This document shows, in pieces, positions 1 through 7,031 of a stretch of 9,021 nt of DNA. The position numbers and the translations under genes were made by a program. The notes under the pieces were generated by a model, which was not told where the DNA came from, did not search any database, and saw nothing but the letters and a program-made list of their open reading frames with translations. The stretch's first letter is position 1; each line of letters starts with the position of its first letter. The DNA is from Flavobacteriales bacterium (GTDB taxonomy: Bacteria > Bacteroidota > Bacteroidia > Flavobacteriales_D > Crocinitomicaceae), in the NCBI GenBank assembly GCA_947496835.1, contig CANMFV010000029.1, positions 1 through 9,021 on the forward strand. The letters run 5' to 3'.

Positions 1-608
1 ATACCTTAAAGGCAGGTAAAGAAGGATACTACGAAGATAAACGTGGAGCAAAATTCAGTACAGTTGGCGTAGATCAAAGTCAAACATTTGTATTAGAGAT
101 GCCATTGCTACCGATTGGAGAAATTCGTACGCCAGAAGTACGTTACCCTGTTAGTCAGTGGACGTTCATTAATGATGCAACATGTATGAGTTTGGATTCA
201 TTGAAATTTTTAGATAGTATGTTGAGAGAATACCCAAATATTACAATTGATCTATTCTCACACACGGATGCACGAGATACAGACACGAAAAATCAGGTGC
301 TTTCAGAAAACCGTGCAAAAGCAGTTTACAAGTTTTTAGTTGAGCAAAAAGGAATTGATTCTCGTCGTATTCGTCCTGTAGGAAAAGGTGAGTCTGAACC
401 CGCAACTTGGGAAGACGAAAATGGTCAGAAAGTTATATTGACGGAGGCGTACATTAATGAGTTTAAGTCTACTGATCCTGCCAAATTCCAAAAACTACAT
501 CAGATAAATCGACGTACCACGGCAAAAATTACAGGAACTGACTTTAATCCTGCTACCGCGCCACCAGCGAATCCTGAATACTCAGTGTTTAAACCACTAC
601 CGAAATAA
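1..608 (+). CDS. OmpA-family peptidoglycan-binding protein, C-terminal part (5' truncated by window)
   Basis: The reading frame is open from base 3 to the TAA at 606-608, giving 201 visible codons; the true start lies before the window, so the ATG at 99 is internal. The last ~150 residues form an OmpA-like domain, which in this family binds the diaminopimelate of peptidoglycan and ties an outer-membrane or periplasmic protein to the wall. Visible hallmarks, numbered from the first whole codon, are SHTDARD with the ligand Asp at 89 and SENRAKAV with the ligand Arg at 104, 15 residues apart as in known OmpA domains, and a late NRRT motif. Between GESEP and NRRT sits a ~35-residue insertion containing LTEAYINEFK, which I recognise from Bacteroidota OmpA proteins. 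Such proteins often carry an N-terminal repeat or beta-barrel part, but that part is not visible here. The gene is closed by a strong terminator. Confidence 0.9.
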   Translation, partial: TLKAGKEGYYEDKRGAKFSTVGVDQSQTFVLEMPLLPIGEIRTPEVRYPVSQWTFINDATCMSLDSLKFLDSMLREYPNITIDLFSHTDARDTDTKNQVLSENRAKAVYKFLVEQKGIDSRRIRPVGKGESEPATWEDENGQKVILTEAYINEFKSTDPAKFQKLHQINRRTTAKITGTDFNPATAPPANPEYSVFKPLPK

Positions 609-611
609 TAG

Positions 612-641
612 AAAAGGCGTTCATTTGAACGCCTTTTTTTT
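612..641 (+). terminator. Rho-independent terminator after the OmpA-family gene
   Basis: A perfect 7-bp stem, GGCGTTC (616-622) with GAACGCC (627-633), has an ATTT loop. It is extended by AAAA on the left pairing with the first Ts on the right, and is followed by eight Ts (634-641). It starts three bases after the stop codon, so it should end the OmpA transcript and separate it from the DUF2851 unit. Confidence 0.93.
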
Positions 642-669
642 GTAACTTAAAGTAATCAATACGATTACT

Positions 670-1755
670 TTGCTCGAAATTCATCTTCAACAACTTTGGT
701 CCGATAAGCGACTCCCTTTCCATGCATTTCATTTAATAAATGGTGCCCCAATTGAAATTTATCAAGCCGGTACTTGGAACAAGTCCGGTAGTGGACCAGA
801 TTTTCAATTTGCAAAAATAAGGTTTGATGATTTGACATGGTTCGGATCAATCGAATTTCATTTGAAATCGTCGGACTGGTATAAACACCAACATCATACA
901 GATTTAGCCTACGATAACGTAATACTTCATGTAGTGTATGAATACGACGAACCCGTTTATGTTCATCAGCGCTTACTTCCAACGTTAGAATTGAAATCTT
1001 ATTTATCGGGAGAGTTTGAATTTCCTGCAAAATATAGGTGGAAAACAGACTCAAAGATACATTGTCGCCATCGCATCAGCGATTTCCCTAATCAATTTAA
1101 GCAAATGCAACAACAAGCAATAAAAGACCGAATAACACGAAAGTTCTCGCTTGATTATAAAACAGACCAGCAAACGTTTGATACTTACTCCGTTATTTCA
1201 AAAGCATTTGGAACGAAAAACAATAGCCTATCTTTTGAACTTCTAACACATCAAATACCTTTGCATTTTCATTTTAACCTTAGCGAAGATGAAATCCGTA
1301 CACTCGTACATAATAATATCCAAGGTTGGAAAAGCAGAAATCTTCAATTGACGAAAAACTTATATGCTCGGATTGTTTCTTGGACAAGATTTATTAGGTG
1401 GTTTTACAAGCAGCAAGGGTTGAATGAATCCGTTTTTAGCTGGTCTGAAGGATTTATACATGCTAACATTAAAAGTAAAATGCTTCAAAATAATATATTG
1501 ATAAACGCAAAAACATACATTGACTTGCATGTATATCGTTTACAAAGAAAACAACAAAGCGGCATTTTTCCAACCATGAAATACTTGCAGTCACTTCCTG
1601 CAGAATCGAACCGAATCAATTCAATCTGGATGTCTGTTGGAATTACTTCAAAAAATGCATTAGAGTCTCAAGCCAATCTCGAAATTTATCAGCAATTTTG
1701 TACGGTAAAAAAATGTTTAAATTGTTGTGTTGGGCAACAAATTACGAAATCATGA
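670..1755 (+). CDS. DUF2851 family protein
   Basis: Function unknown; the family is largely confined to Bacteroidota. The assignment rests on the N-terminal half: a start region ending in LQQLW, GPDF (residues 42-45), then IEFHLKSSDW (61-70), a histidine cluster (KHQHHTD, 72-78), and NVILHVVYE (83-91). The C-terminal cysteine signature is YxxFC...KKCLNCCVG (Cys 344, 349, 352, 353). There is no signal peptide or membrane segment, so it is probably cytoplasmic. The conserved His/Glu/Asp and terminal Cys residues suggest metal binding, but that is inference. At 361 residues it looks shorter than the roughly 420 I expect for the family, with the middle (about 210-280) reduced or diverged. No in-frame ATG lies near the expected N-terminus: TTG at 670 gives the best family-like start, and ATT at 664 is the alternative. 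The gene ends in an ATGA overlap with the PspC gene, implying co-translation. Confidence 0.85.
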   Translation: MLEIHLQQLWSDKRLPFHAFHLINGAPIEIYQAGTWNKSGSGPDFQFAKIRFDDLTWFGSIEFHLKSSDWYKHQHHTDLAYDNVILHVVYEYDEPVYVHQRLLPTLELKSYLSGEFEFPAKYRWKTDSKIHCRHRISDFPNQFKQMQQQAIKDRITRKFSLDYKTDQQTFDTYSVISKAFGTKNNSLSFELLTHQIPLHFHFNLSEDEIRTLVHNNIQGWKSRNLQLTKNLYARIVSWTRFIRWFYKQQGLNESVFSWSEGFIHANIKSKMLQNNILINAKTYIDLHVYRLQRKQQSGIFPTMKYLQSLPAESNRINSIWMSVGITSKNALESQANLEIYQQFCTVKKCLNCCVGQQITKS

Positions 1756-1991
1756 GAAGGTTACTACAAAAGATTATCTTTTTCTTTGAAATGCAATCCT
1801 TTGGCGTATGCGAGTGGTGGGCACGTCGACTCGGATTTAAAACGAGCAAAGTGCGCTTAGCTTTCATTTACGTCTCTTTCATTGGACTCGGAACACCAAT
1901 TATAGTATATTTGATTATGGCTTGGGTTTTAGAGCACAAGCATTACTTTAAGCTCAAACACAAACAAAAAAATTCTATTTGGGACTTATGA
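1752..1991 (+). CDS. Small PspC-domain membrane protein
   Basis: This 79-residue protein consists of a single PspC domain. Visible features are FGVCEWWARRLG (17-28), the conserved VRL at 34-36, one hydrophobic segment at about 37-60 (FIYVSFIGLGTPIIVYLIMAWVL), a basic cytoplasmic-looking tail, and the ending SIWDL found in short Bacteroidota PspC proteins. In Proteobacteria PspC takes part in the phage-shock response to inner-membrane stress. These stand-alone short versions are of unknown role, so a stress function here is only a guess. A longer reading from TTG at 1698 is possible, but the extra 18 residues do not match the family, and the ATG at 1752 overlaps the DUF2851 stop as ATGA. Its own TGA (1989-1991) overlaps the next ATG in the same way, so all three genes should be made from one mRNA by termination-reinitiation. 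Confidence 0.87.
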   Translation: MRRLLQKIIFFFEMQSFGVCEWWARRLGFKTSKVRLAFIYVSFIGLGTPIIVYLIMAWVLEHKHYFKLKHKQKNSIWDL

Positions 1992-2869
1992 GAATTCTTG
2001 TTACCGGTAGCAATGGTTTGTTAGGTCAGAAAATTGTTGCGCAATTAATGTCCGCTAAAGTGGATTTTTTAGCCACTTCATTAGGGAAAAATAGAAATAC
2101 AAATTGCCCATCGAATGTATATGCAGAGATGGATATCTGCAGTGAAAAAAATATCGCCGAAGTGTTCAATTTCTTTAAACCGACACATGTCATTCACACT
2201 GCTGCATTGACCAATGTGGATACATGTGAACTCGAACCTGAAAATTGCCGACGCATCAATGTAACTGCGGTGAAGTTTCTAGCAACTGCATGTTTGAAAG
2301 CAAACTGTCATTTTCAATTACTTTCAACTGACTTCGTTTTTGATGGGAGTAAGGGTAATTACAGCGAGGAAGATGTTCCAAATCCATTGAGTGAATATGC
2401 TCGTTCGAAAGTGGAGTCCGAAGAAATTACCAAACAATTGCCAATACAGCTGTTTTCCATTGTCCGAACAATCATTGTTTACGGAACAGGGGAAAATTTA
2501 TCTCGATCAAATATTGTTGTTTGGGCAAAAGAGGCTTTGCAAAAAGGACAAGAATTAGCAATTATTGATGATCAATTTCGCGCTCCGACTTGGGCAGATG
2601 ATCTCGCATGGGCCTGCATCCGAATTTGTGAATTGAATGAAAATGGCATTTTTCATATTGCTGGACCCGAAACGATGTCCATCTTTCACCTTGTTGAACG
2701 AATCGCCCAGTTTTATCAATTACCAATGAGCCAGGTAAAAAGAACTGATAGTTCTACCCTGAATCAACCAGCCAAAAGACCACCAAAAACAGGGTTTAAT
2801 TTATCTAAAGCGATAACTTTATTGGGGTACAAGCCAAAAAAACTGGAAGACACCCTTGATTTGCTTTAA
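1988..2869 (+). CDS. RmlD-like NAD(P)-dependent sugar-nucleotide reductase (extended SDR)
   Basis: This 293-residue protein belongs to the dTDP-4-dehydrorhamnose reductase-like branch of extended short-chain dehydrogenases. The nucleotide-binding Rossmann motif is VTGSNGLLG (5-13). HTAALTNVDTCE follows at about 70-81, then LLSTDFVFDG (111-120) holding the catalytic Ser/Thr, and the catalytic YARSK with Tyr137 and Lys141. The C-terminal half has the RAPTWADDLA and IFHIAGPE motifs usual in RmlD relatives, and a late QPAKRPPKTGFNLSKA segment. A true RmlD would make dTDP-L-rhamnose, but no rmlA, rmlB or rmlC lies in the window, so the substrate cannot be named. Other members of the branch include the MAT2B-like non-catalytic proteins, but the complete Tyr/Lys pair here suggests an active enzyme. 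The ATG at 1988 overlaps the PspC stop (ATGA); a TTG at 1979 would add three residues and is less likely. Confidence 0.87.
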   Translation: MRILVTGSNGLLGQKIVAQLMSAKVDFLATSLGKNRNTNCPSNVYAEMDICSEKNIAEVFNFFKPTHVIHTAALTNVDTCELEPENCRRINVTAVKFLATACLKANCHFQLLSTDFVFDGSKGNYSEEDVPNPLSEYARSKVESEEITKQLPIQLFSIVRTIIVYGTGENLSRSNIVVWAKEALQKGQELAIIDDQFRAPTWADDLAWACIRICELNENGIFHIAGPETMSIFHLVERIAQFYQLPMSQVKRTDSSTLNQPAKRPPKTGFNLSKAITLLGYKPKKLEDTLDLL

Positions 2870-2914
2870 TCATAAAGGATTTCTTCATTTAGCCCGACGA
2901 AGTGTTTTTATCTA

Positions 2915-2944
2915 TTGCTGTTTTCATTGAAAATGATATATTTG
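2915..2944 (+). promoter_or_regulatory. Bacteroidota-type promoter for the CAT-family permease
   Basis: A -7 box TATATTTG (2937-2944) fits TAnnTTTG exactly and has a TTG -33 element at 2915-2917, 19 bases upstream. Transcription would begin near 2950, leaving a leader of only about 14 bases before the ATG at 2964. No Shine-Dalgarno is present in that leader. Confidence 0.7.
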
Positions 2945-2963
2945 TTTTCACTAAAATCATGCT

Positions 2964-4529
2964 ATGTCACTTTGGAGAAAAAAATCACTTGTAGATTTAC
3001 TGGCGCAAGCCGAAAATAGTCAGATGAAACGCACCCTAGGTGCAGGAAGTCTAATCGCTTTAGGTATCGGTGCCATCATCGGTGCAGGGTTGTTCGTACG
3101 CACTGCTGCGGCTGCCTCAGAAGCTGCTGGATCAGGTGTAACCATTTCCTTTATCATCGCAGCCATTGGTTGTGCCTTAGCCGGACTTTGCTACGCGGAA
3201 TTTGCTTCTATGATTCCGATTTCAGGAAGTGCATACGCCTATTCATTTGTTACAATGGGAGAATTAGTAGCTTGGATAATTGGTTGGTCTTTGATTATGG
3301 AATATGCATTAGGGGCAGCAACCGTGTCCATTGCTTGGAGCGAATACCTCAATAACCTCCTCGGAAATGCCATACCGTATGAATGGTGTCATTCACCGTT
3401 TGAAAGCATGTACAAAGTTTCACAAGACATGGTGGTACAAATCCAAGCGCTACCTGGACATTGGGAGGGCATTGAAAGAGGTATTTTAAGTGCAGCACAA
3501 TACGAGAATTTACCTGCAGACATCATGGGTAAGGTATCCATTACAAGTGGATTCATTAATGCTCCAGCTTTGATTATTCTATTGGCATTAACCTTATTAT
3601 TAATTAAAGGAACAAAAGAATCAGCAACGGTAAATGCAATAATCGTGTTCGTTAAAGTTGCGATTGTGTTAGTGTTTATCATCATCGGATGGCAATTTAT
3701 TAAGCCAGAAAATCACACACCTTATTTAATCCCTGAAGGTACATTTGGACACGAAGGATTCTTTAAATGGGGCTGGGGTGGAGTTCTTGGTGGTGCTGGG
3801 ATTGTATTCTTCGCATTTATTGGTTTTGACGCAGTAAGTACCACTGCGCAAGAAGCAAAGAATCCAAAACGTGACATGCCGATCGGAATCCTTGGTTCAT
3901 TGGCTATTTGCACAGTACTTTATATCCTTTTTGGACACGTATTAACAGGAGTTGCGAATTGGAGTGAATTTGCCACGGCGGGTAAAGAAGCATCCGTTTC
4001 ATATGCTATTAAAACATACATGGCAGGTTACGAATGGTTAGGCACGGGTGTTACGTTAGCTATTTTAGCAGGATTCTCTTCTGTGATTCTTGTCATGTTA
4101 ATGGGACAAAGCCGTGTGTTCTTCTCAATGAGCCAAGATGGATTGATTCCAGCAGCTTTCGGAAAATTACACCCGAAATTTCAAACTCCATACATTGCAA
4201 ACTGGATGTTATTCATTTTCGTTGGTGCTTTCGCAGCCCTTGTACCGGGAAGTGTTGCTGGGGATTTAACGTCATTCGGAACACTCTTCGCCTTTATTTT
4301 AGTGTGTCTTGGAATTCTTATTATGCGCAAAAGTAATCCAGAATTAAAACGTCCATTCAAAACGCCATTAGTGCCGATTGTCCCTATTCTCGGAATTTTG
4401 GTCTGTACAGCAATGATTGTATCCTTGGATATTGCGACCTTACAAGCTGCTGCCTTGTGGATGGGACTTGGATTAATTATTTATTTCGCATACAGCCGTA
4501 GAAATTCACATTTACACCCGAAGAAATAA
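2964..4529 (+). CDS. APC-superfamily amino-acid permease, CAT (cationic amino acid transporter-like) type
   Basis: This 521-residue polytopic inner-membrane protein probably imports amino acids with protons. The TM1 substrate-binding signature is ALGIGAIIGAGLFV (32-45) and the matching TM6 motif is FFAFIGFDAVSTTAQEAKNP (282-301). Both are typical of the CAT family that includes GkApcT and YfnA. Roughly twelve hydrophobic segments can be read, the last pair at about 465-488 and 492-511, followed by a short basic tail (SRRNSHLHPKK). A TM3-TM4 loop of about 65 residues (132-197), expected to face the periplasm, contains AIPYEWCHSPFE. It is longer than in the Gram-positive homologues I know, though I believe similar loops occur in other Bacteroidota. 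The substrate cannot be deduced; despite the name, many bacterial members carry neutral amino acids. The gene has its own promoter and terminator, so it is probably monocistronic. Confidence 0.93.
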   Translation: MSLWRKKSLVDLLAQAENSQMKRTLGAGSLIALGIGAIIGAGLFVRTAAAASEAAGSGVTISFIIAAIGCALAGLCYAEFASMIPISGSAYAYSFVTMGELVAWIIGWSLIMEYALGAATVSIAWSEYLNNLLGNAIPYEWCHSPFESMYKVSQDMVVQIQALPGHWEGIERGILSAAQYENLPADIMGKVSITSGFINAPALIILLALTLLLIKGTKESATVNAIIVFVKVAIVLVFIIIGWQFIKPENHTPYLIPEGTFGHEGFFKWGWGGVLGGAGIVFFAFIGFDAVSTTAQEAKNPKRDMPIGILGSLAICTVLYILFGHVLTGVANWSEFATAGKEASVSYAIKTYMAGYEWLGTGVTLAILAGFSSVILVMLMGQSRVFFSMSQDGLIPAAFGKLHPKFQTPYIANWMLFIFVGAFAALVPGSVAGDLTSFGTLFAFILVCLGILIMRKSNPELKRPFKTPLVPIVPILGILVCTAMIVSLDIATLQAAALWMGLGLIIYFAYSRRNSHLHPKK

Positions 4530-4560
4530 ATAGAATCAGGGTTTTATTGATATGCTATTG

Positions 4561-4598
4561 AAACTGTCTTCTCTTATTGAGAGGACAGTTTTGTTTTA
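4561..4598 (+). terminator. Intrinsic terminator between the two permease genes
   Basis: AACTGTCTTCTC (4562-4573) pairs with GAGAGGACAGTT (4579-4590) in a 12-bp stem containing one G-U pair. The loop is TTATT and the tail TTGTTTT. It should end most transcription from the first permease. No clear TAnnTTTG box lies between it and the second permease start (4615), so read-through or a non-consensus promoter must supply that gene. Confidence 0.85.
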
Positions 4599-4614
4599 AC
4601 GAAACAGAATTGCT

Positions 4615-6054
4615 ATGGAATCAAAATTAAAACAATCACTCGGATTATTGGATGCAACACTATTAGTTGCTGGGTCAATGATTGGTTCAGGAATATTCAT
4701 TGTAACAGCTCCAATGATGCGCGACATCGGTTCTGCGGCATGGATGATAGTGCTTTGGATTCTTACTGGACTCATTACCATTTTTGCTGCGCTGAGCTAC
4801 GGTGAATTAGCTGGAATGATGCCAAATGCTGGTGGACAATATGTCTACATTCAAAGAGCTTATGGGAAAATGATGTCTTTTCTATACGGATGGACCGTTT
4901 TTACGGTTATACAAACAGGTGTAATTGCTGCGGTGGCAGTTGCTTTTGCAAAATACGCCGGAGTTTTCTTCCCTGTTTTAAATGATACATTTTTAGAAAC
5001 ATCCATAGTCACTGTTTCTTATGGACAATTAGTTGCAATTGGAAGCATTATGGCCTTAACAATACTCAATTCGAGAGGTGTACAAAACGGTAAAATCCTT
5101 CAATTGATTTTTACAGCTGCCAAGTTATTCGCTTTATTTGCCTTGATTGTTTTAGGTTTAGCCATTGGATTAAAATCGGACGTTTTTGCTCAGAATTTTG
5201 ATCACATGTGGAACGCCTACAAAACCATTCAATTACCAAGTGGTGAATTAGATACGATACCATTGACTGGATTTGCATTAATGGGCGCGTTAGGAGCAAC
5301 AATCATCAATTCATTGTTTTCATCTGATGCTTGGAATAACGTGACATTTATAGCTGGTGAAATTAAAGATCCGAAAAAAAACATCCCCAAAAGTTTATTT
5401 TTTGGAACGACCATCGTCACAGTTATATACATTTTGGCAAACCTGGCTTATTTAGCTCTTTTGCCCAAAGGGGGAGATTCTATGGCTACTGATGCTGTAG
5501 GACAAGGAATCATGTTCGCAGCGAATGATCGTGTTGGAGCAGGTGCCGCCTCCGTAATTTTTGGCGGATTAGGAATAACCATGATGGCAGCCTTAATCAT
5601 GATCTCAACATTCGGATGTAATAACGGACTCATTCTTGCGGGATCACGGTTGTTTTATGCGATGTCCTCCGATGGATTATTCTTCACACAAGCGAAAAAA
5701 TTGAATCAATTCAATGTGCCAAGTGTTGCAATGTGGATTCAAGGTATTTGGGCAAGTATTTTATGCTTATCTGGAAAATACGGAGACTTGCTCGTGTATA
5801 GTACTTTTGCAAGCCTTTTATTTTATATCCTCACCATTCTTGGGATCTTCATTTTACGTAAGAAAGAACCGGAAACCGAGCGTCCATATAAAGCGTTTGG
5901 ATACCCTTTTATTCCAGCACTCTATATTTTCATCACCTTAGCAATTTGCATTGATTTACTTGTCTATGATTTAAGAAATGCTGGAATGGGCTTGCTTATT
6001 GTCCTTTTGGGTATTCCAATCTATTATATAGTTGGCAGAAAAAAGAGGGAATAG
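4615..6054 (+). CDS. APC-superfamily amino-acid permease, LAT/SteT-like type
   Basis: This 479-residue protein has about twelve hydrophobic segments and acts in the inner membrane. The TM1 motif is GSMIGSGIFI (20-29) and the TM6 region reads LFSSDAWNNVTFIAGEIKDP (234-253). That wording is characteristic of the L-type amino acid transporter branch, which includes the bacterial serine/threonine exchanger SteT. GLILAGSRLFYAMSSDG (338-354) and the ERPYKAFGYPFIPALY segment (422-437) also fit. By family knowledge it would exchange or take up neutral amino acids; the exact substrate is not visible. It is not a recent duplicate of the upstream permease, because motifs and loop lengths differ throughout. 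The start at 4615 matches the short cytoplasmic N-terminus expected before TM1. No Shine-Dalgarno precedes it, and the stop is TAG at 6052-6054. Confidence 0.92.
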   Translation: MESKLKQSLGLLDATLLVAGSMIGSGIFIVTAPMMRDIGSAAWMIVLWILTGLITIFAALSYGELAGMMPNAGGQYVYIQRAYGKMMSFLYGWTVFTVIQTGVIAAVAVAFAKYAGVFFPVLNDTFLETSIVTVSYGQLVAIGSIMALTILNSRGVQNGKILQLIFTAAKLFALFALIVLGLAIGLKSDVFAQNFDHMWNAYKTIQLPSGELDTIPLTGFALMGALGATIINSLFSSDAWNNVTFIAGEIKDPKKNIPKSLFFGTTIVTVIYILANLAYLALLPKGGDSMATDAVGQGIMFAANDRVGAGAASVIFGGLGITMMAALIMISTFGCNNGLILAGSRLFYAMSSDGLFFTQAKKLNQFNVPSVAMWIQGIWASILCLSGKYGDLLVYSTFASLLFYILTILGIFILRKKEPETERPYKAFGYPFIPALYIFITLAICIDLLVYDLRNAGMGLLIVLLGIPIYYIVGRKKRE

Positions 6055-6138
6055 ATATACTTTTTTGCGATTTACATCGTTTAGATTTCCAGGAAAAGAT
6101 TACTTGAATAATTTGTTTAATTTAAATTTTGAACGTTC

Positions 6139-7029
6139 ATGTTTCAAGGTAATCCATTCGATATGTCTATCCGGCATCAACGCGGGTTATGGGTTTTACT
6201 CATCGCATCCATCCTAATTATTTTTGCACCACGGTTCTTTTTATTCCTTCAAAATGATGAATCAGCGGGAAAATTAATTCTACTTCCGGTTGAGGAAAAA
6301 CCGCGATGGGACACGTCTAAAAAATTCAAGCGTTGGAATTCAACTTACAAACGTAGAAAATGGTCGAGCCCAACAAAGTCATTCAAAAAACCGACCAAAC
6401 CATTTAATCCCAATGAACTGACTCAAGAAGAATGGATGCGATTCGGTTTAAGTGAAAAACAGGCTTTAATTGTCCTTCAGATTGCTAAACGTGGTATTCA
6501 TTCCAATGATGAACTTCAAAAAATTAAGTTTATCCCCAAAAAAACATTTGATAATATTAAGGATTTTACGCAGTATCCAACGTTGGACAAGGAAGATTCC
6601 AAAAAACCAGCACTAGCAAGTTCAAACGCTCCCATTGTTGTGAACGCAAATGAAGCCAGCGAAGAAGAACTTATGAAAATTAAGGGACTTGGTCCATTTT
6701 ACGCTAGGCAAATCATCAAATACCAGCAGCAACTAGGTGGATTCGTACGAAAAGATCAACTCCTTGAGGTTTGGAAAATGACTCCAGAAATTTATGCCCA
6801 AATTCAATCACAGATAACATGTGAAATAACAAGTATTAGAAAACTCTCGATTAATCATGCAAGTGCGGAAGAATTACAGGCCCATCCTTACCTAAATTGG
6901 AATCAAGCGAATTCAATTGTCAAAATGAGGATGCAAAAAGGAGGGTTTAAATCCATTGAAGAAATAAGAGAATCTGTAATTATTGACCAAGAAACATTCG
7001 AAAAAGTCAGACCTTACCTATCTTTGTAG
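6139..7029 (+). CDS. ComEA-like membrane-anchored helix-hairpin-helix protein
   Basis: This 296-residue protein has a short basic N-terminus (RHQR, 12-15) and one membrane anchor at about 17-36, suggesting an N-in topology with the rest in the periplasm. A strongly basic linker follows (about 60-88, twelve Lys/Arg), then three helix-hairpin-helix units of ~55 residues: 88-146, 168-225 and 237-296. Only the second keeps the canonical hairpin (KIKGLGPFYARQIIKY, 180-195) after VNANEASEEEL; the first begins FNPNELTQEEW and the third INHASAEEL. The layout resembles ComEA, the double-stranded DNA receptor of natural transformation, but this multi-unit form is common in Bacteroidota and its role there is not settled. 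ATG 6139 and ATG 6163 (residue 9) are both possible starts; the anchor is kept either way. The last codons carry the apt promoter. Confidence 0.85.
   Translation: MFQGNPFDMSIRHQRGLWVLLIASILIIFAPRFFLFLQNDESAGKLILLPVEEKPRWDTSKKFKRWNSTYKRRKWSSPTKSFKKPTKPFNPNELTQEEWMRFGLSEKQALIVLQIAKRGIHSNDELQKIKFIPKKTFDNIKDFTQYPTLDKEDSKKPALASSNAPIVVNANEASEEELMKIKGLGPFYARQIIKYQQQLGGFVRKDQLLEVWKMTPEIYAQIQSQITCEITSIRKLSINHASAEELQAHPYLNWNQANSIVKMRMQKGGFKSIEEIRESVIIDQETFEKVRPYLSL
7019..7026 (+). promoter_or_regulatory. Probable -7 box of the apt promoter, inside the end of the upstream gene
   Basis: TATCTTTG fits TAnnTTTG exactly, and the surrounding CCTATCTTTG is identical to the rpsU promoter at 8757-8766. It overlaps the codons for the final residues of the helix-hairpin-helix protein, whose TAG stop is at 7027-7029. 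The G at 7026 is six bases before the apt ATG, so transcription should begin at or within a base or two of that ATG. A convincing -33 TTG at the usual distance is not visible, which lowers confidence. Confidence 0.55.
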
Positions 7030-7031
7030 GT

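Noticed and set aside
665..1054. 129-codon open frame on the minus strand
   Set aside because: It is fully antisense to the conserved N-terminal half of the DUF2851 gene, has no recognisable domain, and would run into the OmpA terminator region.
2880..2912. Possible hairpin terminator after the reductase gene (CTTC...GAAG followed by GTTTTTAT)
   Set aside because: Only four base pairs with a 12-base loop; too weak to call, though the T-run leaves some room for doubt.
2870..2963. Riboswitch or attenuator controlling the amino-acid permease
   Set aside because: The predicted leader is only about 14 bases, too short for any known riboswitch or a leader peptide.
2964..6054. Recent tandem duplication of one permease gene
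   Set aside because: The two proteins belong to different APC branches with different TM1/TM6 motifs and loop lengths, and no shared nucleotide stretch stands out.
6065..6080. Possible hairpin CGAT-TTAC-ATCG after the second permease
   Set aside because: Four base pairs and no following T-tract; expected by chance in AT-rich DNA.
6032..6217. 61-codon open frame bridging the second permease and the helix-hairpin-helix gene
   Set aside because: It starts inside the permease and ends inside the next gene in another frame; composition is non-protein-like and there is no start signal.
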